Assembly: GCA_017495105.1 (NCBI GenBank)
Contig: JAFEIL010000050.1
Span: 1-51,401, forward strand
DNA: 51,401 nucleotides
Reading direction: 5' to 3'
From: Emticicia sp.
GTDB taxonomy: Bacteria > Bacteroidota > Bacteroidia > Cytophagales > Spirosomataceae
The position numbers and the translations under genes are program-made. This document shows, in pieces, positions 33,592 through 43,171 of the stretch (within the stretch, counting starts at the first letter, position 1; the number at the start of each line of letters is the position of its first letter). Under the pieces are notes generated by a model. It had not been told where the DNA came from and made no database searches. It was given only the letters and a program-made list of their open reading frames with translations.

Positions 33592-34353
33592 ATGAAAAAT
33601 ACATTCGATTTAACAAATAAAGTTGCCGTAATTACGGGTGCGAGCAAAGGGATTGGCGAGGCAATTGCCCGAATATATGCTGCTTATGGAGCAAAAATTG
33701 TCATTAGTAGTAGAAAACAAGCCGATTTAGATGAATTGGCTGCCGAAATAAATACCGAAGGGGGCGAATGCGTAGGCATTGCCGCCAATACTGGCGATAT
33801 GGCTCAACTCCGAAATTTGGTTGAAAAAAGCGTAGAAATCTACGGTGGGATAGATATTTTAGTTAATAATGCTGCAACGAATCCAGTTTACGGGCCATCA
33901 CTTGATTGTTCGGAAGGTGCTTTTGATAAAATCATGCAAGTGAATGTAAAAGCTCCTTTTGAACTAGCAAAAATGGTGCACCCAATCATGAAATCACGTG
34001 GTGGTGGAAGCGTAATAAATATCAGTAGTATCGCTGGGCATACACCTGATCCAGGTTTGGGAATGTATAGCGTAAGCAAGGCTTCGTTGAATATGCTAAC
34101 CAAAGTTTTGGCCAAAGAATGGGGGTCAGATGGCATCAGAGTAAATGCAATCGCCCCAGGTTTGATAAAAACAAAATTTAGTCAAGCACTTTGGGACAAC
34201 GAAAAAACTTTGGCTCATTTTACAAAAAATCTTCCGATTGCCCGCATGGGAAGTGTAGAAGAGATTTCTCCGATGGCACTCTATTTGGCTTCGGCAGCCT
34301 CTGGCTATACAACTGGTGGTATTTTTGCCATTGATGGCGGTACAATTATTTAA
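33592..34353 (+). CDS. Short-chain dehydrogenase/reductase (SDR)
   Basis: A 253-residue classical SDR with GASKGIGEAIARIYA, VNNAATNPVY, SINISSIAGHT, YSVSKASLNM and the closing IDGGT. Catalytic Ser, Tyr and Lys are all present. It resembles 3-oxoacyl-ACP reductase/gluconate dehydrogenase types; the substrate is unknown. Same strand as the preceding SDR, close to the surface-glycan run. Confidence 0.92.
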   Translation: MKNTFDLTNKVAVITGASKGIGEAIARIYAAYGAKIVISSRKQADLDELAAEINTEGGECVGIAANTGDMAQLRNLVEKSVEIYGGIDILVNNAATNPVYGPSLDCSEGAFDKIMQVNVKAPFELAKMVHPIMKSRGGGSVINISSIAGHTPDPGLGMYSVSKASLNMLTKVLAKEWGSDGIRVNAIAPGLIKTKFSQALWDNEKTLAHFTKNLPIARMGSVEEISPMALYLASAASGYTTGGIFAIDGGTII

Positions 34354-34361
34354 GGGAGGTT

Positions 34362-34444
34362 TTCGGCAATCGGCTTCCGGTTGTCAGCTTTATTTTAAAA
34401 GTTTAGATTGTATAAATTCTGATGGCTGACTGCCGAAAGCCGAA
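34362..34444. repeat. Inverted heptad arms before the DUF5672 gene
   Basis: Left arm TTCGGCA, ATCGGCT, TCCGGTT, GTCAGCT (34362-34389); right arm, read on the minus strand, TTCGGCT, TTCGGCA, GTCAGCC (34444-34424). The two arms can pair over about 20 bases around an AT-rich centre. The right arm ends 8 bases before the ATG at 34453. Confidence 0.75.
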
Positions 34445-34452
34445 GTGAAAGA

Positions 34453-35268
34453 ATGAGCGTTTGCATAATAATTCCGATTTATCAAGAAAAACTGGGTAAG
34501 ACTGAAGAGATTTCGCTTGCACAGGGAATACGTGTATTGGGGCATTATCCGATTATCGTGATAAAGCCCAAATCTCTAAATATCAATTATTTACAGCAAC
34601 AATATTCGCAGATTCAATTTGAGTCGTTTGATGATTCTTTCTTCAAAAGTACACTTTCTTATAATAAACTCATGCTTTCGGAAGAGTTTTATAGTCGTTT
34701 TTTAAAATACGATTATATGCTTATTTATCAGTTAGATGCTTTTGTTTTTCGTGATGAACTCAATTATTGGTGTCAGCAAGGATATGATTATATTGGGGCT
34801 CCGTGGCGAATTGAGATAGATTTCGAATCGAAAATCAAGGAATTTATTTGGAATGTAAAAAAGAAAATCGCTCTGTGGTTCGATCTAAAAGAAGAACTTT
34901 ATGGTAAATATGGCCCTAAAGAAATCATAATAAAGCGATCCGTTGGAAATGGTGGATTTTCGTTAAGGAAAACTAAGAAATTACTTAGTATGATTCGAAA
35001 AAACCAGCAAAAAATTGAAGAATATCTCGAAAAAGTAAAGACACACCCTTCATATAATGAAGATATGTTTTGGGGAATTGAGTTGAATCGTTATGTTCCA
35101 CAACTAAAAATCCCCAATTGGCGAACAGCACTGAAATTTGGCGTTGAGCACATGCCCGAAAAAGCATTTCGCCTCAATGGAGGCCTGCCATTTGGCTGCC
35201 ACGCATGGGATATTTACGAAACTGATTTTTGGAAAAAAGAGATAGAAAAGTTGGGCTATAAATTTTGA
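34453..35268 (+). CDS. DUF5672-family glycosyltransferase-like protein
   Basis: A 271-residue protein. The segments VCIIIPIYQE, DYMLIYQLDAFVFRDELNYW (with Asp residues in the usual metal-binding position), GYDYIGAPWR, and VGNGGFSLRKTKKL match the DUF5672 family, thought to be nucleotide-sugar glycosyltransferases of the GT-A fold. The QLD motif could serve as the DxD equivalent. It lies in a run of surface-glycan genes, so a sugar transfer is likely. Confidence 0.8.
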   Translation: MSVCIIIPIYQEKLGKTEEISLAQGIRVLGHYPIIVIKPKSLNINYLQQQYSQIQFESFDDSFFKSTLSYNKLMLSEEFYSRFLKYDYMLIYQLDAFVFRDELNYWCQQGYDYIGAPWRIEIDFESKIKEFIWNVKKKIALWFDLKEELYGKYGPKEIIIKRSVGNGGFSLRKTKKLLSMIRKNQQKIEEYLEKVKTHPSYNEDMFWGIELNRYVPQLKIPNWRTALKFGVEHMPEKAFRLNGGLPFGCHAWDIYETDFWKKEIEKLGYKF

Positions 35269-35327
35269 TTTGCTCTACTCATTTTAAAATGATAGGTTGA
35301 AAACCTTTCCTTCGAAATAAACACTTT

Positions 35328-36503
35328 ATGAGAAATTATTGCGGAACACCTCGAGAAACCATCCCTTTTAAAATCATGGATTTTTTTGTGGATATTTATG
35401 CAAATCTTTTCTACAAAAAGCGAAACTTAGCACCTGTCAATCATGATGCACCTCGAATCTTGGTAGCTTCATTAGGTCATTTGGGTGATGCTCTTACAGT
35501 GACATACATGTTTCCTCTTATTAAGAAAACTTACCCAAATGCAACAATTGATTTATTGACAGCCCAATGGTGCGAACCTGTAAATTTGCATAATCCATAC
35601 GTCAATCAGACCATCTATATTGATCATTTTCAAACAAACCGACGTAAGATTTCACGTTGGGAGAAAATTAAAGCTTTTTACCGAACATTTCGTCAGGCTT
35701 TATCAGCTCTTCGCCAATATGATTATGATTATTATATTGATATTCGTTACACCGATGCCGTGGCACATTTTGTTTTGCCATTTATTAAAGTAAAAAAAGC
35801 TTATGGTTTTTCAAGACGTGGTTTAGGTGGACTTTTAGACAAGGAATTTGATGTACCGACACACGAATTCCATCATTTTGATATGTATTTTATGCTTTTG
35901 CATGAAATTGGAGTAAAAGGCACTTTCACTGATATTGAACCTTACTTCCCGATACCTACTGGCATAATTTTTGAAAAAGTACAAGAAAAAATCGGTTTAG
36001 TTAATGAGTCATTTTTTATGCTCTTTCCCGAAGCTGGCGGCGAACGCAGGCAACTTTCAGTAGCTTTTTGGGCGAATTTAATTGAACAAATTTTACCTAA
36101 ATATGCTATAAATGTTTTGTTGTGCGGACAAAATTCAATGTCAAAACAAATTTTAAATTTGGTTGCAGATACCTTCAAAAACCAAGTTATTGATACTTCG
36201 GCCAAAATCAACATTCAAGAAATAGCTGTTCTATCACAAAAAGCTAAGTTTGCACTTACACTTGATTCATTTCCTGAGCATTTTTGTTGTGTTTTCTGTA
36301 AAACTATTACGATTTATAAAGGAGCTGGACTACCGTTTTTTCCATTGGCCAACTTCCCTGTTTACCTCATTCATAACCACAAACCAAGCTATGGATTGCC
36401 ATTTGAGCGAGAAAATGTAGAGATTGTCTTTCAAGCAGATGTTGAAACTGATACAGTAAAAACATTAGTTTTTAACAAAATAAGCACCTTTTTAAATGAA
36501 TAA
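35328..36503 (+). CDS. Glycosyltransferase family 9 (heptosyltransferase-like)
   Basis: A 391-residue GT-B enzyme. N-terminal LVASLGHLGDALTV is the GT9 start motif; the centre has LFPEAGGERRQLSVAFWANL (FPG..W..E equivalent) and the C-terminal ALTLDSFPEHFCCVF replaces the usual TDSG.HLA signature with TLDSFPEH. Lipopolysaccharide-like heptose or another sugar is the inferred donor. The next gene starts 8 bases inside its 3' end. Confidence 0.85.
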   Translation: MRNYCGTPRETIPFKIMDFFVDIYANLFYKKRNLAPVNHDAPRILVASLGHLGDALTVTYMFPLIKKTYPNATIDLLTAQWCEPVNLHNPYVNQTIYIDHFQTNRRKISRWEKIKAFYRTFRQALSALRQYDYDYYIDIRYTDAVAHFVLPFIKVKKAYGFSRRGLGGLLDKEFDVPTHEFHHFDMYFMLLHEIGVKGTFTDIEPYFPIPTGIIFEKVQEKIGLVNESFFMLFPEAGGERRQLSVAFWANLIEQILPKYAINVLLCGQNSMSKQILNLVADTFKNQVIDTSAKINIQEIAVLSQKAKFALTLDSFPEHFCCVFCKTITIYKGAGLPFFPLANFPVYLIHNHKPSYGLPFERENVEIVFQADVETDTVKTLVFNKISTFLNE

Positions 36504-37752
36504 AGTCATTTTAGATACATCAGTTTTGGGTTTGGGCTACTACCATGAACAATCTCGTACAGGAATTTTCAGAGTTGCCGAAGAGCTTTTCAAAGGCTTG
36601 CACACAAGCAGTGAAATAGAACTTTCGTTGGCAAATACCGAAAATTTACCCGAAATGATAAGTTATCTTAAGGAATATTTCCCAGAATCAAAATTTAATT
36701 TGGTCAATAAAAAATCAGATAAAGTTAGAGCCAAATTTGAGAGCTCGATTATTTCTATTTTCCCGTTTAAATCATTTTCTCAAAAGGCTGTTAGAGAGGC
36801 TTTTGTGCGTACTCGTGGGTATCTTAAACCAAAGTTTTCGTTCAATCCAATTTCTTTTGAGAACTACAATATTTATCATTCACCATTTTTGCCAATTCCG
36901 CAGGAATTAAAGAGTTTTTCAAAACCCAAAAAAATCATTACGATTCATGATTTGATTCCGCACTTGTTTCCACAATATTTTGGTGAATGGAACAAAATGA
37001 TAATGCATAAAATTTTGGAAAGCATTGATGAGCATACAACACCTATTTGTGTTTCGGAAGCTACAAAAAATGATTTATGTGAAGCAACTGGTATTTCACC
37101 CGAACGCGTTTCGGTGGTACATTTAGCTGCCTCGAAGGAGGTTTTTTATCAAGAAACAGACAAATCAAAAATCGAAAAAATCCTAAAAAAATATAATATT
37201 TCAACTGAAAGCAAACACCTCCTTTCAGTTTCTACTTTAGAGCCTCGCAAAAATATCGAACGTACGATAAGGGCTTTCTTGAAACTCATTCAGCAAGAAC
37301 ATATCAAAGATTTAAACTTAGTTCTTGTTGGCACAAAAGGTTGGCAGTTTGATAGTATTTTTGACGAAATCAAATCGAATCCTGCATTAAAAGAACGAAT
37401 AATCACAACTGGCTTTGTGGAAGATGAGGACTTGGCAGCTTTGTATTCTTCGGCTATTGGATTTGTTTATCCTTCGCTTTACGAAGGTTTTGGGCTACCT
37501 CCGCTAGAAGCTATGCAGTGCGGAACTCCAGTGATTTCATCCACAAAAAGTTCAATTCCAGAAGTGGTTGGCGATGCTGGAATTTTGATTGAGCCAACCG
37601 ATGAAACCGCTATTTCGGCGGCTATGTTTGAATTTTATCAAAATACAAATCTTAGAAAAGAGTTAAGTAAAAAGGCTCTTTTACAAGCAGCCAAGTTTTC
37701 TTGGGGAAGATTTACCGACGAACACATAAACCTATACTCTAGACTTTCCTAA
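36496..37752 (+). CDS. Glycosyltransferase family 4 (GT-B)
   Basis: A 418-residue retaining-type GT-B glycosyltransferase. The C-terminal donor domain has [30 protein letters not shown] and the E-x7-E motif region [20 protein letters not shown]. Its first 8 bases overlap the GT9 gene, so the pair is translationally coupled. Likely transfers a hexose onto a cell-surface glycan. Confidence 0.9.
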   Translation: MNKVILDTSVLGLGYYHEQSRTGIFRVAEELFKGLHTSSEIELSLANTENLPEMISYLKEYFPESKFNLVNKKSDKVRAKFESSIISIFPFKSFSQKAVREAFVRTRGYLKPKFSFNPISFENYNIYHSPFLPIPQELKSFSKPKKIITIHDLIPHLFPQYFGEWNKMIMHKILESIDEHTTPICVSEATKNDLCEATGISPERVSVVHLAASKEVFYQETDKSKIEKILKKYNISTESKHLLSVSTLEPRKNIERTIRAFLKLIQQEHIKDLNLVLVGTKGWQFDSIFDEIKSNPALKERIITTGFVEDEDLAALYSSAIGFVYPSLYEGFGLPPLEAMQCGTPVISSTKSSIPEVVGDAGILIEPTDETAISAAMFEFYQNTNLRKELSKKALLQAAKFSWGRFTDEHINLYSRLS

Positions 37753-37759
37753 TCCCTAC

Positions 37760-38104
37760 TTATAATTGTATATATTTAGCCACTAATCTCTGAGGAGCAA
37801 CCTCGCAATATGCAGCCTTAAGAGCATCATTTAAAAAATCATCATCCAATTTATTGAGAAGAAAATGTGTCCATCCATGTTTACCCCATTTGTTTGGCAC
37901 TGGAAAAACTGCAGTTTTATCGCCATACATGGAGAAGATAGATTGATCATTTTCTGAAAGTTTCAAGGTAGCTCTTTGTCGTTTTTCGTTGAGGGTAGCA
38001 AATATTTTCTTTTTTATAAGATACGAAATCTTACTAAAATGCAGAAGTTCTTTGCTCTCATCGAAAGCTAGGGCTAATTTTCTAAAGGTTTGTGCTGTAA
38101 TCAT
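37760..38104 (-). CDS. MmcQ/YjbR-family protein
   Basis: A 114-residue protein with the MmcQ/YjbR DNA-binding-like fold: TFRKLALAFDESKELLHFSK, IFATLNEKRQRATLKLS and a WGKHGWTHF block. The function of this family is poorly known (double-wing, CyaY-like fold). It overlaps nothing but ends 3 bases from the start of the lipid-kinase gene's stop on the same strand, so both are probably cotranscribed. Confidence 0.85.
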   Translation of the reverse strand: MITAQTFRKLALAFDESKELLHFSKISYLIKKKIFATLNEKRQRATLKLSENDQSIFSMYGDKTAVFPVPNKWGKHGWTHFLLNKLDDDFLNDALKAAYCEVAPQRLVAKYIQL

Positions 38105-38106
38105 AA

Positions 38107-39012
38107 CTATTGAATAAAGTCGATTGCTTTTGGTTGGATGGCTATCTTCATAGGTAAAAACCCTACAAATTCACCATCCATATCAATCGGTAATTGATGC
38201 TTAACCGATTCAAAAAGCAATGTCTTTGAAGTATAATATTTGACAGCAGGATGAACCAATCGCTTGCATTTTTTTAAGTTAGGGAAGTTTTTTAAATAAT
38301 CAATCAAACTTACTTCACCAATAGCAATTACATTGAGTAAACCATCTGAAATATCAGCATCGGGGGCAACTCCTAAACCACTTCCAAAATACTTTGCATT
38401 AGCTGCACAAAAATTCATAATATTACCCGAATACTCAAAATCATCGCCGGTTACTTTTAATTGTTGAGATTTATAAATCAAAAAGTTTTTTATAATAAAA
38501 TACTGATAGGTAATGATTGAACCAAATATTTTAATGGCCTCATCAAGTTGCTGTGCAATTACACCACCAATACCAACATCAGCAATATTAATAAAATAAC
38601 GAGAAGTTTCACTCCCGTCTTTCGAGATAAATTCTGCAAAGCCAATATCTATTTTCTTAAAATTTTTTCTCAAAATTGATTCCTTTAAACCAGTCAAAGA
38701 TTGAGGAGAACAAGTGGTTTTTATAAAATCATTTCCAGAACCTTTTGGTATTAAACCAAGTTTTATATTTGGCCGCTTTGTTTTTAAAAGTCCATTTAAA
38801 ACTTCGTTGAGTGTTCCATCACCTCCGCAAGCAACAATATGTGTAAATCCTTCATTTACAGCACTTTCAGTCAATAAAATGGCTTGTTGCTCGAACTTTG
38901 TTTCACAGATTTTTACTTGAAACAAAATTTCATCAAAAACCCTTTTTATTTCATTAATCAAGCTTTTCTTTTTTCGAGCTTTCCCATTAATAATGAATGC
39001 TATTTTTATCAT
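38107..39012 (-). CDS. Diacylglycerol kinase-like lipid kinase (YegS/DagK family)
   Basis: A 301-residue lipid kinase. ATP-binding motif ACGGDGTLNEVLNGL (GGDGT at 63-67) and the phosphate-binding PKGSGNDFIKT are both conserved. The frame extends to 39054, but MIKIAFIINGKARKKK at 39012 is the conserved start. It phosphorylates diacylglycerol or a sphingoid-like lipid; sphingolipids are common in Bacteroidota, but which lipid cannot be known. Upstream of the YjbR gene, 2 bases apart. Confidence 0.88.
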   Translation of the reverse strand: MIKIAFIINGKARKKKSLINEIKRVFDEILFQVKICETKFEQQAILLTESAVNEGFTHIVACGGDGTLNEVLNGLLKTKRPNIKLGLIPKGSGNDFIKTTCSPQSLTGLKESILRKNFKKIDIGFAEFISKDGSETSRYFINIADVGIGGVIAQQLDEAIKIFGSIITYQYFIIKNFLIYKSQQLKVTGDDFEYSGNIMNFCAANAKYFGSGLGVAPDADISDGLLNVIAIGEVSLIDYLKNFPNLKKCKRLVHPAVKYYTSKTLLFESVKHQLPIDMDGEFVGFLPMKIAIQPKAIDFIQ

Positions 39013-39235
39013 AAAGGTTACTGTATAATGGTTGAATTTAATCCAAGATAGCAAAAATTATTTTTTTCAAAAAATCTCCTTCTACTAATCTTGCACACAA
39101 GCAATGTTTTTAACTAGAACCCTCTCAAAAACTTTCTCTTAGTTTAATACTATCTAAATTTTTGTTAAAAACGTCTGAATATGCTAACATTTTCCTATAT
39201 CAAAATGTTAATCTTGAATACATCTTAATTTTATC

Positions 39236-40024
39236 ATGAACCATTACATAGAATCAATTCAAGAAAAAATCGAACCTCTAAGACAGCAGATTATCAATCA
39301 TAAAGTCTATTCAGTAATCAATGACCTCGACAATCTAAAAGTTTTTATGCAGTATCATGTTTATGCTGTCTGGGATTTTATGTCGCTGCTCAAATCTCTG
39401 CAAAGCAATCTTACATGTACAACAGTGCCGTGGTTTCCAGTAGGGTCGGCTGAAACTCGCTATTTAATCAACGAAATCGTAGCAGGTGAAGAGTCAGATG
39501 TGGACATGAATGGCATTCGTAAAAGTCATTTTGAGTTATACCTAGATGCCATGCGTCAAGCGGAAGTTGAAACTTCACAAATCGAAAAATTCATTTCTAT
39601 TTTGAAAGAATCAGGCGATTTACAATCATCATTAGTTATGGCTGGCACCCCCGATGCCGCTCGTAGTTTTGTTAATTTTACATTTGATATTATCAAAAGC
39701 AATAAATCTTATCTTCAAGCGGCTATTTTCACATTCGGTCGTGAAGATTTGATTCCAGGGATGTTCATGTCAATAATCAATGATATTCATTTGAGTGTTC
39801 CAGAGAAAATCTCTACTTTCAAATATTATCTTGAACGCCATATCGAAGTAGATGGCGATCACCACAGCCACTTGGCTTTACAAATGACAGCCAACTTATG
39901 TGGTGAAAATAAAGAGTTTTGGAAAGAAGTTGAAACCGCCACCATGCAATCGCTCCAGAAACGTATCGAGCTTTGGGATGGTGTTTATGAAAGTATTGTA
40001 GCTGAAAAAGTTTCCGCTTGTTAA
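39236..40024 (+). CDS. DUF3050-family protein (heme-oxygenase-like fold)
   Basis: A 262-residue protein matching DUF3050: HKVYSVINDLDNLKVFMQYH, AVWDFMSLLKSLQ, ETRYLINEIVAGEESD and EVDGDHHSHLALQM. The regularly spaced Glu and His residues in helices (E about 83 and 91, H about 201-208) resemble heme-oxygenase-like diiron proteins, which suggests a di-iron oxidase. That is an inference. It is monocistronic and convergent with the CDP-alcohol phosphatidyltransferase gene. Confidence 0.82.
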   Translation: MNHYIESIQEKIEPLRQQIINHKVYSVINDLDNLKVFMQYHVYAVWDFMSLLKSLQSNLTCTTVPWFPVGSAETRYLINEIVAGEESDVDMNGIRKSHFELYLDAMRQAEVETSQIEKFISILKESGDLQSSLVMAGTPDAARSFVNFTFDIIKSNKSYLQAAIFTFGREDLIPGMFMSIINDIHLSVPEKISTFKYYLERHIEVDGDHHSHLALQMTANLCGENKEFWKEVETATMQSLQKRIELWDGVYESIVAEKVSAC

Positions 40025-40045
40025 AAGCATTTATTCTAAAAAAAT

Positions 40046-40080
40046 CTCTTAGGAACGTTCGGTGTGGACGTTCTTAAGAG
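40046..40080. terminator. Bidirectional terminator containing a GGAACGT palindrome
   Basis: CTCTTAGGAACGT pairs with ACGTTCTTAAGAG (one G-U), between the convergent DUF3050 and CDP-alcohol phosphatidyltransferase genes. The loop-side core GGAACGTTC...GGACGTTC (40052-40073) resembles the element at 42570. Confidence 0.7.
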
Positions 40081-40092
40081 TAAAATTTTAAG

Positions 40093-40866
40093 CTATTTTG
40101 ACAGGTATATGCGTCTAATTCCAATAAAAACTATTGTAAATGATGTGTAAACAATAAAAAATGGCACAATGAAATTAACCAAATTAAAGGCTAACATTAT
40201 GGCAATAATCAACAATTGGAAGCCTAAGCCGTAAATTGATACCAAGGTCATAAACCAATTAGGAAAAGTCCTTATTTTATATGCTTCTGCATCTAAAACA
40301 TAAACAATTCTATCAAAAATACCGTAAAGAGTTAAATAAATGACAAACAGTATATTAACTGTTTTCTGATTTTCATTGGCGAATGCTCTTGGTGTTTCTG
40401 TCTCAAAAATCTTACTTGTAGCATCTCCTCCTACCGAGTTATTTCTCAGAATCACATAATAAAAGTTATAAACAGTTCCCTGCAATTGAATACACAAAAA
40501 AGCAATCATTGTAAGTACCCATGAGCTATCAGAAATGAAGCAAATAGTCATCAAAAATATAAAATTTAGGATTATATCAAAGACACTATCCAAATATCGC
40601 CCTGTATAAGAAGGCGTATTTTTCACTCTTGATAACTCGCCATCAGCTGCATCAAGAATTGATTTGATGATAAGAAAACAACCCGCCCACCAATAATAAG
40701 CATTGAGAATGCAATAAACTGCAATTAAGCCAGAAATTCCAAAAAGAAGTGTTAAATGAATTGGGGTAAAACGAGTATTTTTTAATTGATTAGCGATAAT
40801 TTGGGCAAATGGTCTTCCATAATCAGAAAAGTCAAGAAATTTATCTTGTGCCGCAAGTTTGGACAT
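40093..40866 (-). CDS. CDP-alcohol phosphatidyltransferase
   Basis: A 257-residue multi-pass membrane enzyme. The family motif D-x2-D-G-x2-A-R-x8-G-x3-D-x3-D is complete: D72, D75, G76, R80, G89, D93, D97, with Ser79 in place of the usual Ala. Five or six hydrophobic helices follow. It transfers a phosphatidyl group from a CDP-lipid to an alcohol such as glycerol-phosphate, inositol or serine; which one cannot be told. Divergent from DUF1501. Confidence 0.88.
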   Translation of the reverse strand: MSKLAAQDKFLDFSDYGRPFAQIIANQLKNTRFTPIHLTLLFGISGLIAVYCILNAYYWWAGCFLIIKSILDAADGELSRVKNTPSYTGRYLDSVFDIILNFIFLMTICFISDSSWVLTMIAFLCIQLQGTVYNFYYVILRNNSVGGDATSKIFETETPRAFANENQKTVNILFVIYLTLYGIFDRIVYVLDAEAYKIRTFPNWFMTLVSIYGLGFQLLIIAIMLAFNLVNFIVPFFIVYTSFTIVFIGIRRIYLSK

Positions 40867-41043
40867 TAAAATTTAACATAATAATAACACTACGACAATA
40901 TAGTCATTATGCAAAAGTAAATATTTTCGTTTAAAGTTCAGTTTCAAATTTACAAGATTATCGAAATAAAGACCAAATATTTAAAAACTCGACTTGGCAA
41001 TACAAATATTTTCGTAATTTAGGAGGCAAATTCAACCTTTACC

Positions 41044-42519
41044 ATGCAAAAGTTAATCAAAGAGTTTCTTCACGCTGAAGCTGAATACCAAACGCGTCGC
41101 CATTTCCTGCAAACCTGCACAACAGGGCTTGGAGCCATGGCTTTTGGTTCATTGCTGGGTGGATGTTCGGGAAAAGAAAACCCAGCACAAGCACTCACCG
41201 ATCCTATGTTTCCTAAGAACCCACATTTTACTCCGAAAGTAAAACAGGTTATTTATATTCATATGGCGGGAGCTCCATCTCAATTAGAACTTTTTGATTA
41301 TAAACCTGCATTGCAAAAATTTGATGGACAGGATTGTCCACAAGAATTTTTAGAAGGAAAAAAGTTTGCCTTCATCAGAGGCGTACCTAAGATGCTGGGT
41401 TCAATTGGTCAATTTAGTCAACACGGAAATTCAGGTGCGTTAATTTCTGACTTTCTCCCCTATCTACCCGAAGTTGCCGATGAATTGACTTTCTTGAAAG
41501 CCATGTATACCGACCAGTTCAATCATGCCCCTGCTCAACTATTGATGCACACTGGAAGCCCAAGACTAGGGCGGCCAAGTATTGGTGCTTGGTCAGTTTA
41601 TGGTTTAGGTTCTGAGAATCAAAATCTTCCAGGATTTATTGTTTTGGCTTCTGGCGGACGAAGCCCCGATGCAGGAAAAAGCGTTTGGGGAAGTGGATTT
41701 TTACCATCTATTTATCAAGGTGTTCAGTGCCGCACAGGTGGTGACCCAGTTTTGTATGTTTCTGACCCGCACGGCATGAGTCGAGATATTCGAAAACAAA
41801 CCATCGAGGCCATCAACGAAATAAATAAACAACAATACGAAGCCGTACAAGACCCTGAAATCTTGACTCGTATTTCACAATACGAAATGGCGTTCAGGAT
41901 GCAAATGTCTGTGCCTGAGGTAATGGACACAAGCAAGGAGCCCGAATGGGTACGAAACATGTATGGTGCCGTGCCAGGCGAAGGCTCTTTTGCTAATAAC
42001 TGTCTCTTAGCAAGACGTTTAATAGAAAATGGCGTTCGTTTCGTCCAACTTTTCCATTGGGGTTGGGACTCACATGGCACCGACCAACGTCTTTCACTTG
42101 ATGGCGGTTTTAAAGATTTATGTCGAGTAACTGACCGCTCGGTAACTGCCTTAATAAAAGACCTAAAAATGAGAGGTTTGCTCGACGAAACCTTGATAGT
42201 TTGGGGCGGAGAATTTGGCAGAACTCCCATGCAAGAAAACCGTGACGGACAAACCTTGCCTTTTAAAGGTCGTGACCATCATCTCGATGCTTTTACAGTA
42301 TTTATGGCAGGCGGTGGTCTAAAAAAAGGTATGACTTTTGGCGAAACAGACGATTTAGGTTATTATGGTGTAAAAGATCGTACGCACGTACATGATTTGC
42401 AAGCAACTATTTTAAACTTGATGGGTTTTGATCACGAAAAGTTAACTTATGCCTTCCAAGGGCGTCCATTTAGATTAACTGATGTTGCAGGAAAAGTAAT
42501 TAAACCAATATTAGCGTAG
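41044..42519 (+). CDS. DUF1501-family protein with twin-arginine-type leader
   Basis: A 491-residue protein of the DUF1501 family (alkaline-phosphatase/sulfatase-like fold). N-terminal TRRHFLQTCTTGLGAMAF is a Tat signal, followed by a lipobox-like GGCSG, so it is probably a periplasmic protein. Family blocks include IYIHMAGAPSQLELFDYKP, HTGSPRLGRPSIGAWSVYGL, FHWGWDSHGTDQR, VWGGEFGRTPMQE and GRDHHLDAFTVFMAGGG. The usual partner, a DUF1553/DUF1549 cytochrome-like gene, is not next to it. Function unknown. Confidence 0.9.
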   Translation: MQKLIKEFLHAEAEYQTRRHFLQTCTTGLGAMAFGSLLGGCSGKENPAQALTDPMFPKNPHFTPKVKQVIYIHMAGAPSQLELFDYKPALQKFDGQDCPQEFLEGKKFAFIRGVPKMLGSIGQFSQHGNSGALISDFLPYLPEVADELTFLKAMYTDQFNHAPAQLLMHTGSPRLGRPSIGAWSVYGLGSENQNLPGFIVLASGGRSPDAGKSVWGSGFLPSIYQGVQCRTGGDPVLYVSDPHGMSRDIRKQTIEAINEINKQQYEAVQDPEILTRISQYEMAFRMQMSVPEVMDTSKEPEWVRNMYGAVPGEGSFANNCLLARRLIENGVRFVQLFHWGWDSHGTDQRLSLDGGFKDLCRVTDRSVTALIKDLKMRGLLDETLIVWGGEFGRTPMQENRDGQTLPFKGRDHHLDAFTVFMAGGGLKKGMTFGETDDLGYYGVKDRTHVHDLQATILNLMGFDHEKLTYAFQGRPFRLTDVAGKVIKPILA

Positions 42520-42569
42520 ATTTATAGCACAATTTAGGTTTATCTAGGAAGATTTGAATAAATTTTGTA

Positions 42570-42592
42570 GGAACGTCCAATTTGGACGTTCC
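42570..42592. repeat. Perfect palindrome GGAACGTCCA-ATT-TGGACGTTCC
   Basis: A 10-bp perfect inverted repeat with a 3-base loop, about 50 bases after the DUF1501 stop. Its core resembles elements at 3883 and 40052. It may act as a terminator or as a dispersed repeat. Confidence 0.8.
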
Positions 42593-42649
42593 CGCTGGTT
42601 AAATTTGACCGCTAAAGTTTAATTGTGCAATAACTAATTAACATTTCAA

Positions 42650-43171
42650 ATGAAAATAATTGCCACATTATTACTTATAATGCTATCTTTCAATATTTTT
42701 GCTCAGAAAGATTCGGCTCATTATCATCCAAATATCACACGAAAGCTATATTATCTAAAACCTTTACAAAAAGTCAATGGAGCGTATTATTACGGTGAGC
42801 GTCGACTGAGTGGCTACAACTCGCTCGAAGTACCCTTCTTTGAATTAAATAATTCAGAGGTAAATTTTCATTACCGCCGATATAAAACATTTACTAGCAT
42901 CGGGCAAGCAATTGGTTTTATTCCAACTATCTATGTACTTGCTACGCTCAACAAACCACGTACTCGCCAAAATGGATTTTATACAAGTACTTATTTAAGT
43001 ATAATCGGGGCTACATTGGCTGGAAGCATCACTTTTTCATTACTCGGAAAATCTCATATAAAAAAAGCAGTAATCAAATACAATCAAGCACTTGGACAAA
43101 ACAATATGAGTAATTTACAACTAAAAACTGATGAAAACTCCTTAGGATTGACACTTCGATATAATTTCTAA
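42650..43171 (+). CDS. Secreted or membrane protein of unknown function (related to 16881-17402)
   Basis: A 173-residue protein with a signal peptide ending FAQK, an RRLSGYNSLEVPFF segment, two hydrophobic segments (about 84-100 and 114-133) separated by a Lys/Arg stretch, the AVIKYNQAL motif, and a C-terminal beta-like end SLGLTLRYNF. The plan and length equal those of the 16881 protein. The C-terminal Phe suggests a possible outer-membrane-linked strand. No function is known. Confidence 0.7.
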   Translation: MKIIATLLLIMLSFNIFAQKDSAHYHPNITRKLYYLKPLQKVNGAYYYGERRLSGYNSLEVPFFELNNSEVNFHYRRYKTFTSIGQAIGFIPTIYVLATLNKPRTRQNGFYTSTYLSIIGATLAGSITFSLLGKSHIKKAVIKYNQALGQNNMSNLQLKTDENSLGLTLRYNF

